Part shown: positions 8,482 through 16,817 of the stretch, one piece after another
How the letters are laid out: each line of letters begins with the position of its first letter
Numbering within the stretch: position 1 is the first letter of the stretch
NCBI GenBank assembly: GCA_009781005.1
Contig: WQYX01000009.1
Coordinates: 1 to 64,000, forward strand
Length of the DNA: 64,000 bases
From: Polyangiaceae bacterium
GTDB taxonomy: Bacteria; Myxococcota_A; Polyangia; Polyangiales; Polyangiaceae
Reading direction: 5' to 3'
Position numbers and translations under genes: made by a program
Notes under the pieces: model-generated
Database searches by the model: none
What the model was told of the DNA's origin: nothing
The model's input: only the letters and a program-made list of their open reading frames with translations

Positions 8482-10689
8482 ATGGCCTCATTCTCTCGAA
8501 CTGTGCAGACAACGGATAGCGAACGGCTGGCAAAGGGCGCGACGAAGTCGCCAGCGAGCCCATTCAAATTGTCGTCGCACTATGAGCCGAAGGGAGACCA
8601 GCCGCAGGCGATCGAAAAGCTCCTCTTGGGGCTCGCTCAGGGCGATCAGCACCAAGTGTTGCTCGGTATTACCGGCTCCGGCAAGACCTTCACTGTTGCA
8701 AACGTCATTGCAAAGGTTGGCCGGCCAACACTTATCATTGCGCCAAACAAGACACTTGCCGCGCAGCTTTACGGCGAGATGAAAGAGCTTTTTCCGGAAA
8801 ACGCAGTCGAATACTTCGTAAGCTATTATGACTATTATCAGCCTGAAGCGTACGTTCCGACGAGCGACACGTATATCGACAAAGACGCGATTGTCAACGA
8901 CCAGATCGATCGCATGCGCCATGCGGCAACGCGCGCGCTTCTCTCACGCCACGACGTCATCATCGTCGCTTCCGTAAGTTGTATTTACGGCATCGGCAGC
9001 GCCGAGAGCTATCAAGGCCTGCTCATCGATCTCTCGGTCAACGAGGAATTCCGGCGCGACAATCTCCTTCGCATGCTGGTGGACATTCAATATGAGCGCA
9101 ACGATATCGATTTTCATCGCGGCACATTTCGTGTGCGCGGTGACATCGTCGAAGTCTTTCCGGCGTACGAATCCGATACTGCCGTACGCATCGAATTTTT
9201 CGGCGATACGATCGAGGCGATCAAGGAAGTCGATCCCATCCGCGGCAGGGTCAAAGATTCCCTCGATCGCTACGCGATCTTCCCAGGCTCGCACTACGTC
9301 ACGCCGCAGGAGCAGATGCGCCGAGCCATCGTCGAAATCCGCGATGAGCTCCGCGACAGACTCGATTTCTTCGACAAGGAAGGCCGTTTTCTCGAAAAGC
9401 AGAGGCTCGAACAGCGAACGCTCTACGACATCGAGATGATGGAACAGATGGGGTTTTGCAACGGTATCGAGAATTATTCGCGGCACTTGTCGGGTCGAAA
9501 AGCGGAGGAGCCGCCACCTACCCTCGTCGATTATTTCCCAAAAGACTTCCTTCTCATTCTGGACGAGTCGCACCAGACCGTGCCACAAATTGGTGCCATG
9601 TTCCGCGGCGACCGCGCGCGCAAAGAAACGCTCGTGGAATATGGCTTTCGATTGCCGAGCGCGCTCGACAACAGACCGCTCAAATTCGAAGAATTCGAAC
9701 AGCACATTCATCGCTGTATCCATGTCTCGGCGACGCCGGGCGACTACGAGCTTGGGAGAGCCCAAGGCGCATTCGTCGAGCAGGTCATTCGTCCCACGGG
9801 CCTCATGGATCCCGTCGTCGAGGTACGCCCCGTCGCAGGACAGGTCGATGATTTGCTCGTTGAGATCCGCGATCGTGCGTCGAAAAATGAACGCGTACTC
9901 TGCACGACACTCACCAAGCGCATGGCGGAGGATTTGACGGATTATTATCGCGAGCTCGGCGTCCGCATTCGCTATCTGCATTCGGACATCGACACGCTCG
10001 AGCGCATCGATATCCTGCGCGATCTGCGTCTTGGCGAGTTCGACGTGCTCGTTGGCATCAACCTGCTCCGCGAGGGATTGGATCTTCCGGAGGTATCGCT
10101 CGTTGCCATTTTCGACGCAGACAAAGAGGGGTTTCTCAGAAGCCCACGTTCGCTCATTCAAACCATTGGACGCGCCGCACGCAACGTCAGCGGCCGCGTC
10201 ATCATGTACGCCGATAGCATCACGCCCGCGATGAAAAACGCGATAGACGAAACGAATCGCCGCCGCGTCATTCAAGAGAAGTACAACACCGAACACGGCA
10301 TCATTCCGGCAACGGTCATCCGAGCCGTGATGAACATCAATCCCGCATCAGGTACCATGGATTACTTCGAAATCCCCAAGGTGCCGAAAGCGGGCGGCAA
10401 GGGGGGCAAGGGCGACCGCGCCCCAATCAACGTCTCCGAGCAGATCCCTTCCATGCGCGCGGAGATGTTCACCGCCGCCGAGAATCTCGAGTTCGAGCGC
10501 GCCGCGAAGCTGCGTGACGAAATCAAGCGCCTCGAGGCACTCGCCGGCGATAGCAGTAGCGTTGACGCGGGGGATATCGGTTACGATCCGTACGCCGCTG
10601 CACCGAAGAGAAAGTCGGCAAAGACATCGCGCACTTCAAGAGCCTCTCCCACCAAAAAGACAGGCGCTCGCGGTCGCTGGAAGCGGTAA
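8482..10689 (+). CDS. uvrB: excinuclease ABC subunit B
   Basis: UvrB, the damage-verifying helicase-like subunit of nucleotide excision repair, loaded by UvrA and recruiting UvrC. Of 735 aa, the first 30 or so are an extra N-terminal leader relative to common UvrB (about 670 aa). Motifs in order: Walker [14 protein letters not shown] near residue 60, the beta-hairpin region [25 protein letters not shown]-like LDESHQT, motif [18 protein letters not shown] and [11 protein letters not shown]-terminal UVR domain ([23 protein letters not shown]) is followed by a Lys/Arg-rich tail. The 3' end from 10446 is repeated at 10951. Translation start is uncertain by about 30 codons. Confidence 0.97.
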   Translation: MASFSRTVQTTDSERLAKGATKSPASPFKLSSHYEPKGDQPQAIEKLLLGLAQGDQHQVLLGITGSGKTFTVANVIAKVGRPTLIIAPNKTLAAQLYGEMKELFPENAVEYFVSYYDYYQPEAYVPTSDTYIDKDAIVNDQIDRMRHAATRALLSRHDVIIVASVSCIYGIGSAESYQGLLIDLSVNEEFRRDNLLRMLVDIQYERNDIDFHRGTFRVRGDIVEVFPAYESDTAVRIEFFGDTIEAIKEVDPIRGRVKDSLDRYAIFPGSHYVTPQEQMRRAIVEIRDELRDRLDFFDKEGRFLEKQRLEQRTLYDIEMMEQMGFCNGIENYSRHLSGRKAEEPPPTLVDYFPKDFLLILDESHQTVPQIGAMFRGDRARKETLVEYGFRLPSALDNRPLKFEEFEQHIHRCIHVSATPGDYELGRAQGAFVEQVIRPTGLMDPVVEVRPVAGQVDDLLVEIRDRASKNERVLCTTLTKRMAEDLTDYYRELGVRIRYLHSDIDTLERIDILRDLRLGEFDVLVGINLLREGLDLPEVSLVAIFDADKEGFLRSPRSLIQTIGRAARNVSGRVIMYADSITPAMKNAIDETNRRRVIQEKYNTEHGIIPATVIRAVMNINPASGTMDYFEIPKVPKAGGKGGKGDRAPINVSEQIPSMRAEMFTAAENLEFERAAKLRDEIKRLEALAGDSSSVDAGDIGYDPYAAAPKRKSAKTSRTSRASPTKKTGARGRWKR

Positions 10690-10950
10690 ATCGATACCGT
10701 AGGGATGCGACTGATTAGCTGCAATGCATGCCCCACCATTCTTTATCAGGAATTGTGCTCTCGAGAGGAGTACATTTCTTGCAATGATGCTGCGGTCACG
10801 GGCTCCCCCGCCCGCGCGCAGGAAGGCGCGCCCTGAGATCCGCCGCAGGCGGCCGGGCAGCGCCGAAGACAGAGGCGCGCCTGACGAGCACGAGGCCAAG
10901 GGGAGCACGCGCGGCGAGCAACGCGAGACCGCGCGGTGGGGTCCACTCTA
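10690..10950. repeat. repeat-derived spacer between the two uvrB 3' ends
   Basis: 261 bp. Positions about 10831-10885 carry the module CTGAGATCCGCCGCAGGCGG...CGCCGAAG that also occurs at 27669-27710, 41204-41250 and 55211-55255. Positions 10904-10949 (AGCACGCGCGGCGAGCAACG onward to GTCCACTCT) match 36938-36981 at roughly 85 percent. The spacer is therefore built from pieces of dispersed elements. Confidence 0.6.
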
Positions 10951-11194
10951 CCCTTCCATGCGCGCGGAGATGTTCACCGCCGCCGAGAATCTCGAGTTCG
11001 AGCGCGCCGCGAAGCTGCGTGACGAAATCAAGCGCCTCGAGGCACTCGCCGGCGACAGCAGTAGCGTTGACGCAGGGGATATCGGTTACGATCCGTACAC
11101 CGCTGCACCGAAGAGGAAATCGGCAAAGACATCGCGCACTTCAAGAGCCTCTCCCACTAAAAAGACAGGCGCACGCGGTCGCTGGAAGCGATGA
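10951..11194 (+). pseudogene. duplicated 3' end of uvrB (UVR domain and basic tail)
   Basis: Copy of 10446-10689 shifted by 505 bp. I count about nine substitutions in 244 bp, all but one silent (an Ala to Thr in YDPYTAAP), and the copy still ends in a stop codon (CGATGA instead of CGGTAA). The frame is open upstream to an ATG at 10724, giving a possible 156-aa protein with an N-terminus from the repeat spacer; an internal ATG at 10958 would give a bare UVR-domain protein of about 78 aa. It ends directly against the stop codon of the convergent gene. Called a partial duplicate; the silent bias leaves open that it is expressed. Confidence 0.8.
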
Positions 11195-11992
11195 TTATAA
11201 AATGGAATGATGGGCGCCGTGAAACCTCGCGCGGGTCGAGGTATCGTCGTGATGTCCATAATCGAATGACCAGGTGAGTCCGAGACGGATTTCGCCGGCG
11301 TTTGCGTCTGCGATGCGCGCACCGCGCAAGCCTATATCGAACGAAAATGACTCGCTTGCCCGCCAAATGGCTCCAACGAGGAGCGATACGGTCTGGGCGT
11401 CATTGAAGTCTTTGTCGAAGAAGAACTCGGTAACGGGGCGCACGCGCCATTCATAAGGGCCTTCGAGAATCACCCCACTATAGAGATCCACGTGGTGCTC
11501 GCGCGTGAGCTCGAACCATTCGTTATAATGAATGGTGCCCCATGACCATCGATACGACGTGATGACGTCGAGCGACGCACCGAAGCCGCGGCCGCCGTTC
11601 ATTTCCGGGAGCAGAACTCCGCCCTCGGCGGCAATGCTAAGGCCGGTTTTGCCTTGAAGTATGCCATGGCGAAACACGTGCTTGAGCAGCACGTCATCGC
11701 CCAGAATCCGATCTCGCGCCGCGTTCGGTTCTGGTGGATCGACGGTAACGTAATTGTTCGCGTCGATGACGAGCTCCGTACCCTCGAACAAACCGAAATT
11801 CAAGACGAGCGCAGGAACGATGAGGAAGTTGTGATGGTCCTCGCGGTAGTAGTGAACGGGTCCGAGTTCGAGCTCGAAGACACGCGGTTCAGCAACGTCC
11901 GCGTCGGTGCCGTCGAACGGACGATAAGCACCCGCACGGCTTGCAAGAAGCAAAAGTATCGCAATCGTTAATGCCGCAAGAGGACGCTGCAA
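11195..11992 (-). CDS. predicted outer-membrane beta-barrel protein
   Basis: Protein of 265 aa with a cleavable signal peptide (AALTIAILLLLASRAGAY). The mature part alternates polar and hydrophobic residues with many aromatic ends of strands (HYYREDHHNFLIVPALVLNFGLF, GASLDVITSYRWSWGTIHYNEW, SFDIGLRGARI), typical of transporter-like porins. It lies 30 bp downstream of the UbiA pseudogene on the same strand and was probably co-transcribed with it. Its last codons meet the breakpoint of the uvrB tail duplication, so the final few residues (HGAHHSIL) may not be original. Confidence 0.72.
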   Translation of the reverse strand: MQRPLAALTIAILLLLASRAGAYRPFDGTDADVAEPRVFELELGPVHYYREDHHNFLIVPALVLNFGLFEGTELVIDANNYVTVDPPEPNAARDRILGDDVLLKHVFRHGILQGKTGLSIAAEGGVLLPEMNGGRGFGASLDVITSYRWSWGTIHYNEWFELTREHHVDLYSGVILEGPYEWRVRPVTEFFFDKDFNDAQTVSLLVGAIWRASESFSFDIGLRGARIADANAGEIRLGLTWSFDYGHHDDTSTRARFHGAHHSIL

Positions 11993-12021
11993 TAGAAGCA
12001 GACGCTAACATGCCTGCGCGA

Positions 12022-12520
12022 TCATGTGGTCGCAATGCGCGCCACTGCATAGATCCCGAAGGCGATGCCTACGGAGATCTGCAGGATCGAGATACGTTGA
12101 TAAATCCGTTTTGGATCGGAAGAAGCGCACACCCATGCAGCACCCACAATCATGGGCAAGCCCGCACCTGCAAGAAGGAACGCGTCCGCAGATCGTCCGC
12201 CAAAGTGCGCCGACAGCGCGGCAGAGAGCGAGCCCACCATCGACAGAATAGCGGCCGCGGTGGCTGCACCCTTCTTGCCAAGCGCTATGGCCGCAATCCT
12301 GTCACCGCGCGCCAAGTCTTCCTTGGTCTGAAAGAGCCAACCAACCCATCCACGGATTCGCTTTCCAGCGCGGCCACGGATGCGAGTACGTGATTCCGAG
12401 CAACGCGTAAATGGCGCACACTGCGAAGAAGGGAATGCCAATCCACGCAGCAAGTGCAAGTCCAATAGACTGCAATATCAAACTACCCGGCAATAGCCAC
12501 GGGCCTGCCGGTGGAGGATT
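12022..12520 (-). pseudogene. UbiA-family prenyltransferase, truncated and frameshifted
   Basis: The C-terminal half of a UbiA-type membrane prenyltransferase is readable in two frames. Frame one gives SLILQSIGLALAAWIGIPFF and YSHPWPRWKANPWMGWL (the conserved Y-S-x-P-x-R-x-K loop). After a frameshift near 12340-12370 the second frame continues FQTKEDLARGDRIAAIALG and further membrane segments to the stop. The N-terminal half with the Asp-rich NDxxDxxxD motif is missing. The 5' break falls near 12505-12520, where the divergent SRPBCC fragment begins, so one deletion could explain both truncations. A sequencing error could explain the frameshift but not the missing half. Confidence 0.8.
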
Positions 12521-12894
12521 TGAAACAGGTCGATGGTTGGCCGCAATTTCTATCCGACATTGCACGCATGAACGTCCTTGGTTGTCGTGGCGATCATTGG
12601 AACATCGAACTCGAAACCAAAACGCTCGATCACGGTATGTTGCCTTACCAAGTGGAACTCTCACCGAATCGCAAAGTGAAATTTTGGACGAAGAACTCCG
12701 GAGTCACAGTCGAAGTCCTCGCGAACGTGCTCGGCGGGCCGACACCCGGACAGGCAGACATCATCTACAGCATGTACCTCGACGTGACGGGGATCCCTGC
12801 CCTGCTCATCTCCGAGAAATCGCTGCGCGAAAAACAAGAGCACATGGTCGCGGTCACGCTGGGTGATTTCGATCGCGCGGCACAGCGACACTGA
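12511..12894 (+). pseudogene. SRPBCC (START-like) protein, 5'-truncated
   Basis: 127 aa from a GTG at 12511. The sequence (VDGWPQFLSDIARMNVL, VEVLANVLGGPTPGQADIIY, ISEKSLREKQEHMVAV) resembles the small-molecule-binding SRPBCC/polyketide-cyclase fold. The usual opening strand ending in PxxxVW is absent, about 20 residues short. There is no ribosome binding site, and the frame runs upstream into inverted UbiA sequence. Probably non-functional, though translation from the GTG cannot be excluded. Its partner genes downstream (type III PKS, methyltransferase) suggest a role in handling the polyketide. Confidence 0.6.
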
Positions 12895-12948
12895 ATCCAT
12901 CCGCGGCGGTTGGGGCACCTCTACGCGCGGCACAGCGACACCGACATT
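12876..12948. repeat. 17-18 bp direct repeat
   Basis: CGCGCGGCACAGCGACAC occurs at about 12876-12893, at the end of the SRPBCC fragment, and again at about 12931-12948. A small tandem duplication or slippage scar in an already rearranged stretch. Confidence 0.6.
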
Positions 12949-13058
12949 CGCGGATACCTTAACGCCACTCGCGTGGCGATCCTGCGCGCTCCCCGAATAT
13001 GCATATGCGTCGTTGCTGCAGGCAAGAGCTATCGGCGTACGGCTTGCACGTTCGCGCG

Positions 13059-13104
13059 CCCCGCAGGCCCCAACGATGAGATCGCGTCAACCTGAAAGCG
13101 GTCT
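13059..13104. repeat. partial copy of the ACCGCTTTC element family
   Basis: Contains GCAGGCCCCAACGATGAG and ATCGCGTCAACCTGAAAGCG, matching the right half of the full copies at 25968-26090 and, reversed, 63716-63840. It ends two bases before the chosen PKS start, so it forms the immediate leader of that operon. Confidence 0.7.
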
Positions 13105-13105
13105 G

Positions 13106-14257
13106 GTGCGCGTCGCGCACTTCAAGATCGTTCGACCGCTACACGAAGTTTCACAGGAGAAAAGCCTCGATTGGCTTGCGGCTGCGCACGCAGCATCCGC
13201 CCGTCGGAGCGCTCGAGATCCCGAATCGTTCGACGCAGACACGTTTCGCGTGCACATGCGAAGGCTCCTCGGACGGGTCGGATGTGCGTCGTCGAAGATC
13301 GGCACGCGCGGTTACGACCTGCCCGATTTCGCGCACCAGCACTTCGGCGAGATGGAGATCTACAACGTGCTCTGCGCAAACGATGGGGCCGGAGCGCGCA
13401 CGCGATCTCTCGCGTACGCGCGTATTGCCGAGAACGTATTCGAAAAGACGTATGCGCCCGACGCGATGGGTCCGCAGGATCTCATCCACGTGACGTGTAC
13501 CGGTTATGCGTCTCCAAGCGCAGCACAAAAGCTGGTTGCGCGGCGCGGCTGGCACACGCGGGTGACGCATGCATACCACATGGGTTGCTATGCATCGGTG
13601 CCCGCCATCCGCATGGCAAGCGCGCTCGTGCGAGGGCAAAACCAGAGCGCGTGCGCCGATATCGTCCACACCGAAGTATGCTCGCTGCACGTGCATCCGG
13701 CCGATCACTCGATCGGCCAACTCGTCGTGCAGAGTCTCTTTGCCGACGGACATATTCGCTACTCCGTTGCCTCGAGCGCCGACGAGAGCGCCGGGCTCGA
13801 CGTGCTCGCAACGCGCGAAGAGATCCTGCCTGCAAGCGAAGATGCGATGTCGTGGATGGCCTCCGACACCGGCATGGATATGACACTTGCCGCAGAAGTC
13901 CCCTCACACATCGCACGATCCGTGCGTGACTTCACGCGGCGCCTCTGCGCCGAGGCCAGCATCGACTTCGACGAAGCATCGAAGTGCGCCATCTTCGCGG
14001 TACACCCGGGCGGACCGAAGATCCTCGACGTCGTGCAAATCGCTCTCGAGCTCTCCGACGCACAGATCGCGGCAAGCCGCGACGTCCTCTTTCGATATGG
14101 AAACATGTCGTCGGCAACGCTCCCTCATATCTGGGCGACGCTCGCGGACGATCGCTTCGTACCCACTGGAACGATGATCGTGAGCCTGGCTTTTGGGCCG
14201 GGCCTCACCATGTGCGGCGCCGTCATGGTGAAAGCGGGGAAAGAGGACAAGACATGA
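13106..14257 (+). CDS. type III polyketide synthase (chalcone synthase-like)
   Basis: Homodimeric enzyme that condenses malonyl-CoA units onto an acyl starter and cyclises the product (pyrones, resorcinols or naphthalenes in bacteria). From the GTG at 13106 the protein is 383 aa, the normal family length. The open frame extends upstream to 12863 but that part is repeat sequence, so the early start is rejected. Catalytic triad: Cys161 in YHMGCYAS, His300 in VHPGGPK, Asn333 in YGNMSSATLP. Its stop overlaps the next gene (ATGA). With the UbiG-like methyltransferase, and formerly a UbiA prenyltransferase, the likely product is a methylated, once prenylated, aromatic polyketide; this is inference. 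Confidence 0.92.
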   Translation: MRVAHFKIVRPLHEVSQEKSLDWLAAAHAASARRSARDPESFDADTFRVHMRRLLGRVGCASSKIGTRGYDLPDFAHQHFGEMEIYNVLCANDGAGARTRSLAYARIAENVFEKTYAPDAMGPQDLIHVTCTGYASPSAAQKLVARRGWHTRVTHAYHMGCYASVPAIRMASALVRGQNQSACADIVHTEVCSLHVHPADHSIGQLVVQSLFADGHIRYSVASSADESAGLDVLATREEILPASEDAMSWMASDTGMDMTLAAEVPSHIARSVRDFTRRLCAEASIDFDEASKCAIFAVHPGGPKILDVVQIALELSDAQIAASRDVLFRYGNMSSATLPHIWATLADDRFVPTGTMIVSLAFGPGLTMCGAVMVKAGKEDKT

Positions 14258-14787
14258 TCCTTCCAACATGGCTATTGCTCATGCCGCTCGCCGTGCAGGC
14301 GCTGCTCATGGCATTCGATGAGTTCTACTTCCACCACAAGCGCGGTCTCGGCAAATGGGAGCAGATCGGTCATCCCCTCGACACACTCACGGTCATTGCA
14401 TGTCTCGGGTGGACACTCATCGCCGAGCCGGAGCCAAAGGCAATCCTCGTCTATCTCGTACTTGCCGCAGCCTCGTGCATCTTCATCACGAAAGACGAAT
14501 TCGTTCACGCGCGGACGTGCAGCGGAGGCGAGCAGTGGCTTCACGCGGTGCTCTTCGTGGGTCACCCGCTCTGCCTCGCGAGCATCGGTCTCGCATGGCC
14601 GGCGCTGCATCTCGGCAGCATGGGCCTGCCATCCTACCTCGCGGACACGTCGCACGATCGGCTGCCGCTTGCATCCGTCCTCCTCGGGCAATTCGCCGTC
14701 ACAGTCGGGTTTTGCTTTTATCAGGCTCTCTATTGGAATCTCCTATGGCCACGACGAGTGCCACGACGACGCCGGCTCCCCTCATAA
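14254..14787 (+). CDS. integral membrane protein of the PKS operon
   Basis: 177 aa from the ATG overlapping the PKS stop (ATGA). About four to five membrane helices (WLLLMPLAVQALLMAF, LTVIACLGWTLIA, AILVYLVLAAASCIFI, LHAVLFVGHPLCLASIGLAW, VLLGQFAVTVGFCFYQALYW), with conserved-looking FDEFYFHHKRGL and TKDEFVHARTCSGGEQWLH segments containing His and Glu that could bind metal. I do not recognise the family. Coupling to the PKS and a 43-bp overlap with the methyltransferase gene tie it to the same pathway, perhaps as a membrane-bound tailoring enzyme. Confidence 0.8.
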   Translation: MILPTWLLLMPLAVQALLMAFDEFYFHHKRGLGKWEQIGHPLDTLTVIACLGWTLIAEPEPKAILVYLVLAAASCIFITKDEFVHARTCSGGEQWLHAVLFVGHPLCLASIGLAWPALHLGSMGLPSYLADTSHDRLPLASVLLGQFAVTVGFCFYQALYWNLLWPRRVPRRRRLPS

Positions 14788-15512
14788 ACAATGATATTTA
14801 CGAGTCGCTTGGCGAACGTTGGTATACGGCAAAGGACGATCCGGTTGCGCTGCTGCGCGCGGAATCAGCGCATCGCATCCCCTGGGTGACAAAGAAGATC
14901 GAAGAGGTCTTCGGCCCCACGCCCGCGCACGTGCTCGACGTCGGCTGCGGCGCGGGTTTCCTGTCGAACGCTCTCGCCCAGCGCAACCATCACGTCATCG
15001 GCGTCGATGCATCGGCAGGCAGCCTTGCCGTGGCTCGCCGCCACGACAGCACGAAGACCGTACGCTACGAGCTCGCCGACGCGCACGCGTTGCCGTTCGC
15101 CAAGGACACCTTCGATGTTGCATGCGCGATGGACTTCCTCGAGCACGTGGAAGAGCCCGCGCGCGTCATCGTCGAGATCGCACGCGTTCTGAGGCCGGGT
15201 GGCCTCTTCTTCTTTCACACCTTCAACCGGACACGGCTTGCATGGCTCATTGCCATCAAGGGCGTGGAATGGTTCGTGAGAAACACCCCCCGTGATTTGC
15301 ACGTGCTCCGGCTTTTTCTCAATCCAAAATCGGTAAGCGCGATGTGCGAAGCAAACGGAATGGTCATCAAAGAATTGCGCGGCTGCCGCCCAGTCGTATC
15401 CAAATCTTTCTTGCGAATGCTCATGACGGGCGTCGTGCCAAGCGATTTCGCATTCACGTTTACGCCCTCCACGCGCATCGCCTACATGGGAATGGCAGAA
15501 CGCGTTTGCTAA
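14745..15512 (+). CDS. UbiG-like SAM-dependent O-methyltransferase
   Basis: Class I SAM methyltransferase of 255 aa starting at the ATG at 14745, inside the end of the previous gene. Motif I is VLDVGCGAGFLSNALA, motif II ELADAHALPFAKDTFDVACAMDFLEHV, then the UbiG-specific HTFNRTRLAWLIAIKGVEW. UbiG methylates phenolic hydroxyls during ubiquinone biosynthesis. Beside a type III PKS it more likely methylates the resorcinol or quinone product, but a ubiquinone or menaquinone role cannot be ruled out from sequence. Confidence 0.88.
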   Translation: MATTSATTTPAPLINNDIYESLGERWYTAKDDPVALLRAESAHRIPWVTKKIEEVFGPTPAHVLDVGCGAGFLSNALAQRNHHVIGVDASAGSLAVARRHDSTKTVRYELADAHALPFAKDTFDVACAMDFLEHVEEPARVIVEIARVLRPGGLFFFHTFNRTRLAWLIAIKGVEWFVRNTPRDLHVLRLFLNPKSVSAMCEANGMVIKELRGCRPVVSKSFLRMLMTGVVPSDFAFTFTPSTRIAYMGMAERVC

Positions 15513-15734
15513 CCTGCTGCGCGCCGCACGTACAGGCGATCGCGGTCCTCGCCATAGGTTTCGCCGCATCACACATGACGAGCTTCTGCCATCGGAGGGT
15601 AGAAATCGGGTGCAGCCGTTGTTGCGAGCGATGCGCCGTCTGCGTCGCAACGCCGATCGTCGTCGCGTCATCGGACACGTCGCATTCCACTTCAATGTCG
15701 ACCGCTTGACGGTCCCAAACACTCGGAATAACTC

Positions 15735-16808
15735 GTGCCGCCCCCTATGCGCGCGCTCTTTTTTGGGCTTTTCGTTGCCCTCGTCGCCTGCCAGAAGCCG
15801 AAGGAAATGCCGGATGCTTCGGCTGCCAAGCAAACGGCGCCGGTCAAAGTGGAGACGGTGGCCGTGGTCGAACGGCCCATGCCGGAATACCTCACGCTCA
15901 CCGGAACGCTCCGCGCAAGCCAGGAATCGGAGGTTGCTGCTGACGCCAAAGGCAAAGTCACCGCAACGTATGTCGAGCGCGGGCAGAGGGTGAAACAGGG
16001 CGACACGCTCGCCCTGCTCGACGCGCGTTCGGCCACCCTGACTGCGAGGGCGGCAAACGCGCAGACGGAGCTCGCGCGCGCGCAGCTCGATCAGGCGAAA
16101 AAAGAGTGCGACCGCGTACAGGCACTCTACAAATCGGGGGCCATTTCGCAGGCCGAATACGACCGTACCACCTCGCAATGCGCCACCACGCAGTGGTCCG
16201 CGGCGGCGGCCCAGGCGCAGCAGCAGAGCGCGCAAAAGATCGTGGCCGACGCCGTGATTCGCGCACCGTTCTCAGGCATCGTGGGCGAGCGCTTCGTCAA
16301 CGTGGGTCAGTACGTGGAGTCGAACACGAAGATCGCCTCCCTCTACGATCCCGATCCGCTGCGCCTCGAGCTCACCGTCCCAGAGGCCAACGTCGGCGCC
16401 ATCAAAGCGGACATGCCGGTCACGTTCACCGTCGCGTCCTTCGGTGAGGATCATCCGTTCTCCGGCGCCATCAAATTCATCAGCCCCAACGTCCGACCTG
16501 CAACGCGCGATCTCGTCGTCGAAGCCTTGTGCCCGAACGGAGACGGCAAGCTTCGTCCCGGCATGTTCGCCGTCGCGAATCTCGTCATCGGTGAACGCAG
16601 CGTGCCGGTCATCCCCTCGAGCGCTCTCCTCAAGGCAGACACGGGCGCGCGCGTCTTCGTCGTTTTGGACAAACGCATTCAGGAGCGCATCGTTCAACTC
16701 GGGGGCGAGAAGGACGGCTTCGTTGGAATCGTCGCCGGCGTAAACGCGGGCGAGAACGTCGTCGACAAACCCGGGCCCGACGTGCGAGACGGCGCCCAGG
16801 CTTCGTAG
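15735..16808 (+). CDS. RND efflux periplasmic adaptor (HlyD/MFP family lipoprotein)
   Basis: Membrane fusion protein linking the inner-membrane pump to an outer-membrane channel. The GTG at 15735 has CGGAATA upstream; the ATG at 15747 (MRALFF) is an equally good alternative. The lipobox VALVAC puts a lipid anchor at Cys19. A lipoyl half-motif (ASQESEVAADAKGKV) is followed by a coiled-coil hairpin rich in Ala/Gln/Lys (RAANAQTELARAQLDQA), the second lipoyl half (VIRAPFSGIVGERFVNVGQYV) and beta-barrel domains. It lies 9 bp before the RND pump gene. No outer-membrane TolC gene is adjacent. Confidence 0.93.
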   Translation: MPPPMRALFFGLFVALVACQKPKEMPDASAAKQTAPVKVETVAVVERPMPEYLTLTGTLRASQESEVAADAKGKVTATYVERGQRVKQGDTLALLDARSATLTARAANAQTELARAQLDQAKKECDRVQALYKSGAISQAEYDRTTSQCATTQWSAAAAQAQQQSAQKIVADAVIRAPFSGIVGERFVNVGQYVESNTKIASLYDPDPLRLELTVPEANVGAIKADMPVTFTVASFGEDHPFSGAIKFISPNVRPATRDLVVEALCPNGDGKLRPGMFAVANLVIGERSVPVIPSSALLKADTGARVFVVLDKRIQERIVQLGGEKDGFVGIVAGVNAGENVVDKPGPDVRDGAQAS

Positions 16809-16817
16809 GAGAGCGCG

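Noticed and set aside
12863-13105. Upstream 81-codon extension of the type III PKS frame
   Set aside because: Covers a direct repeat and an ACCGCTTTC element fragment, and makes the enzyme longer than the family; start at 13106 preferred.
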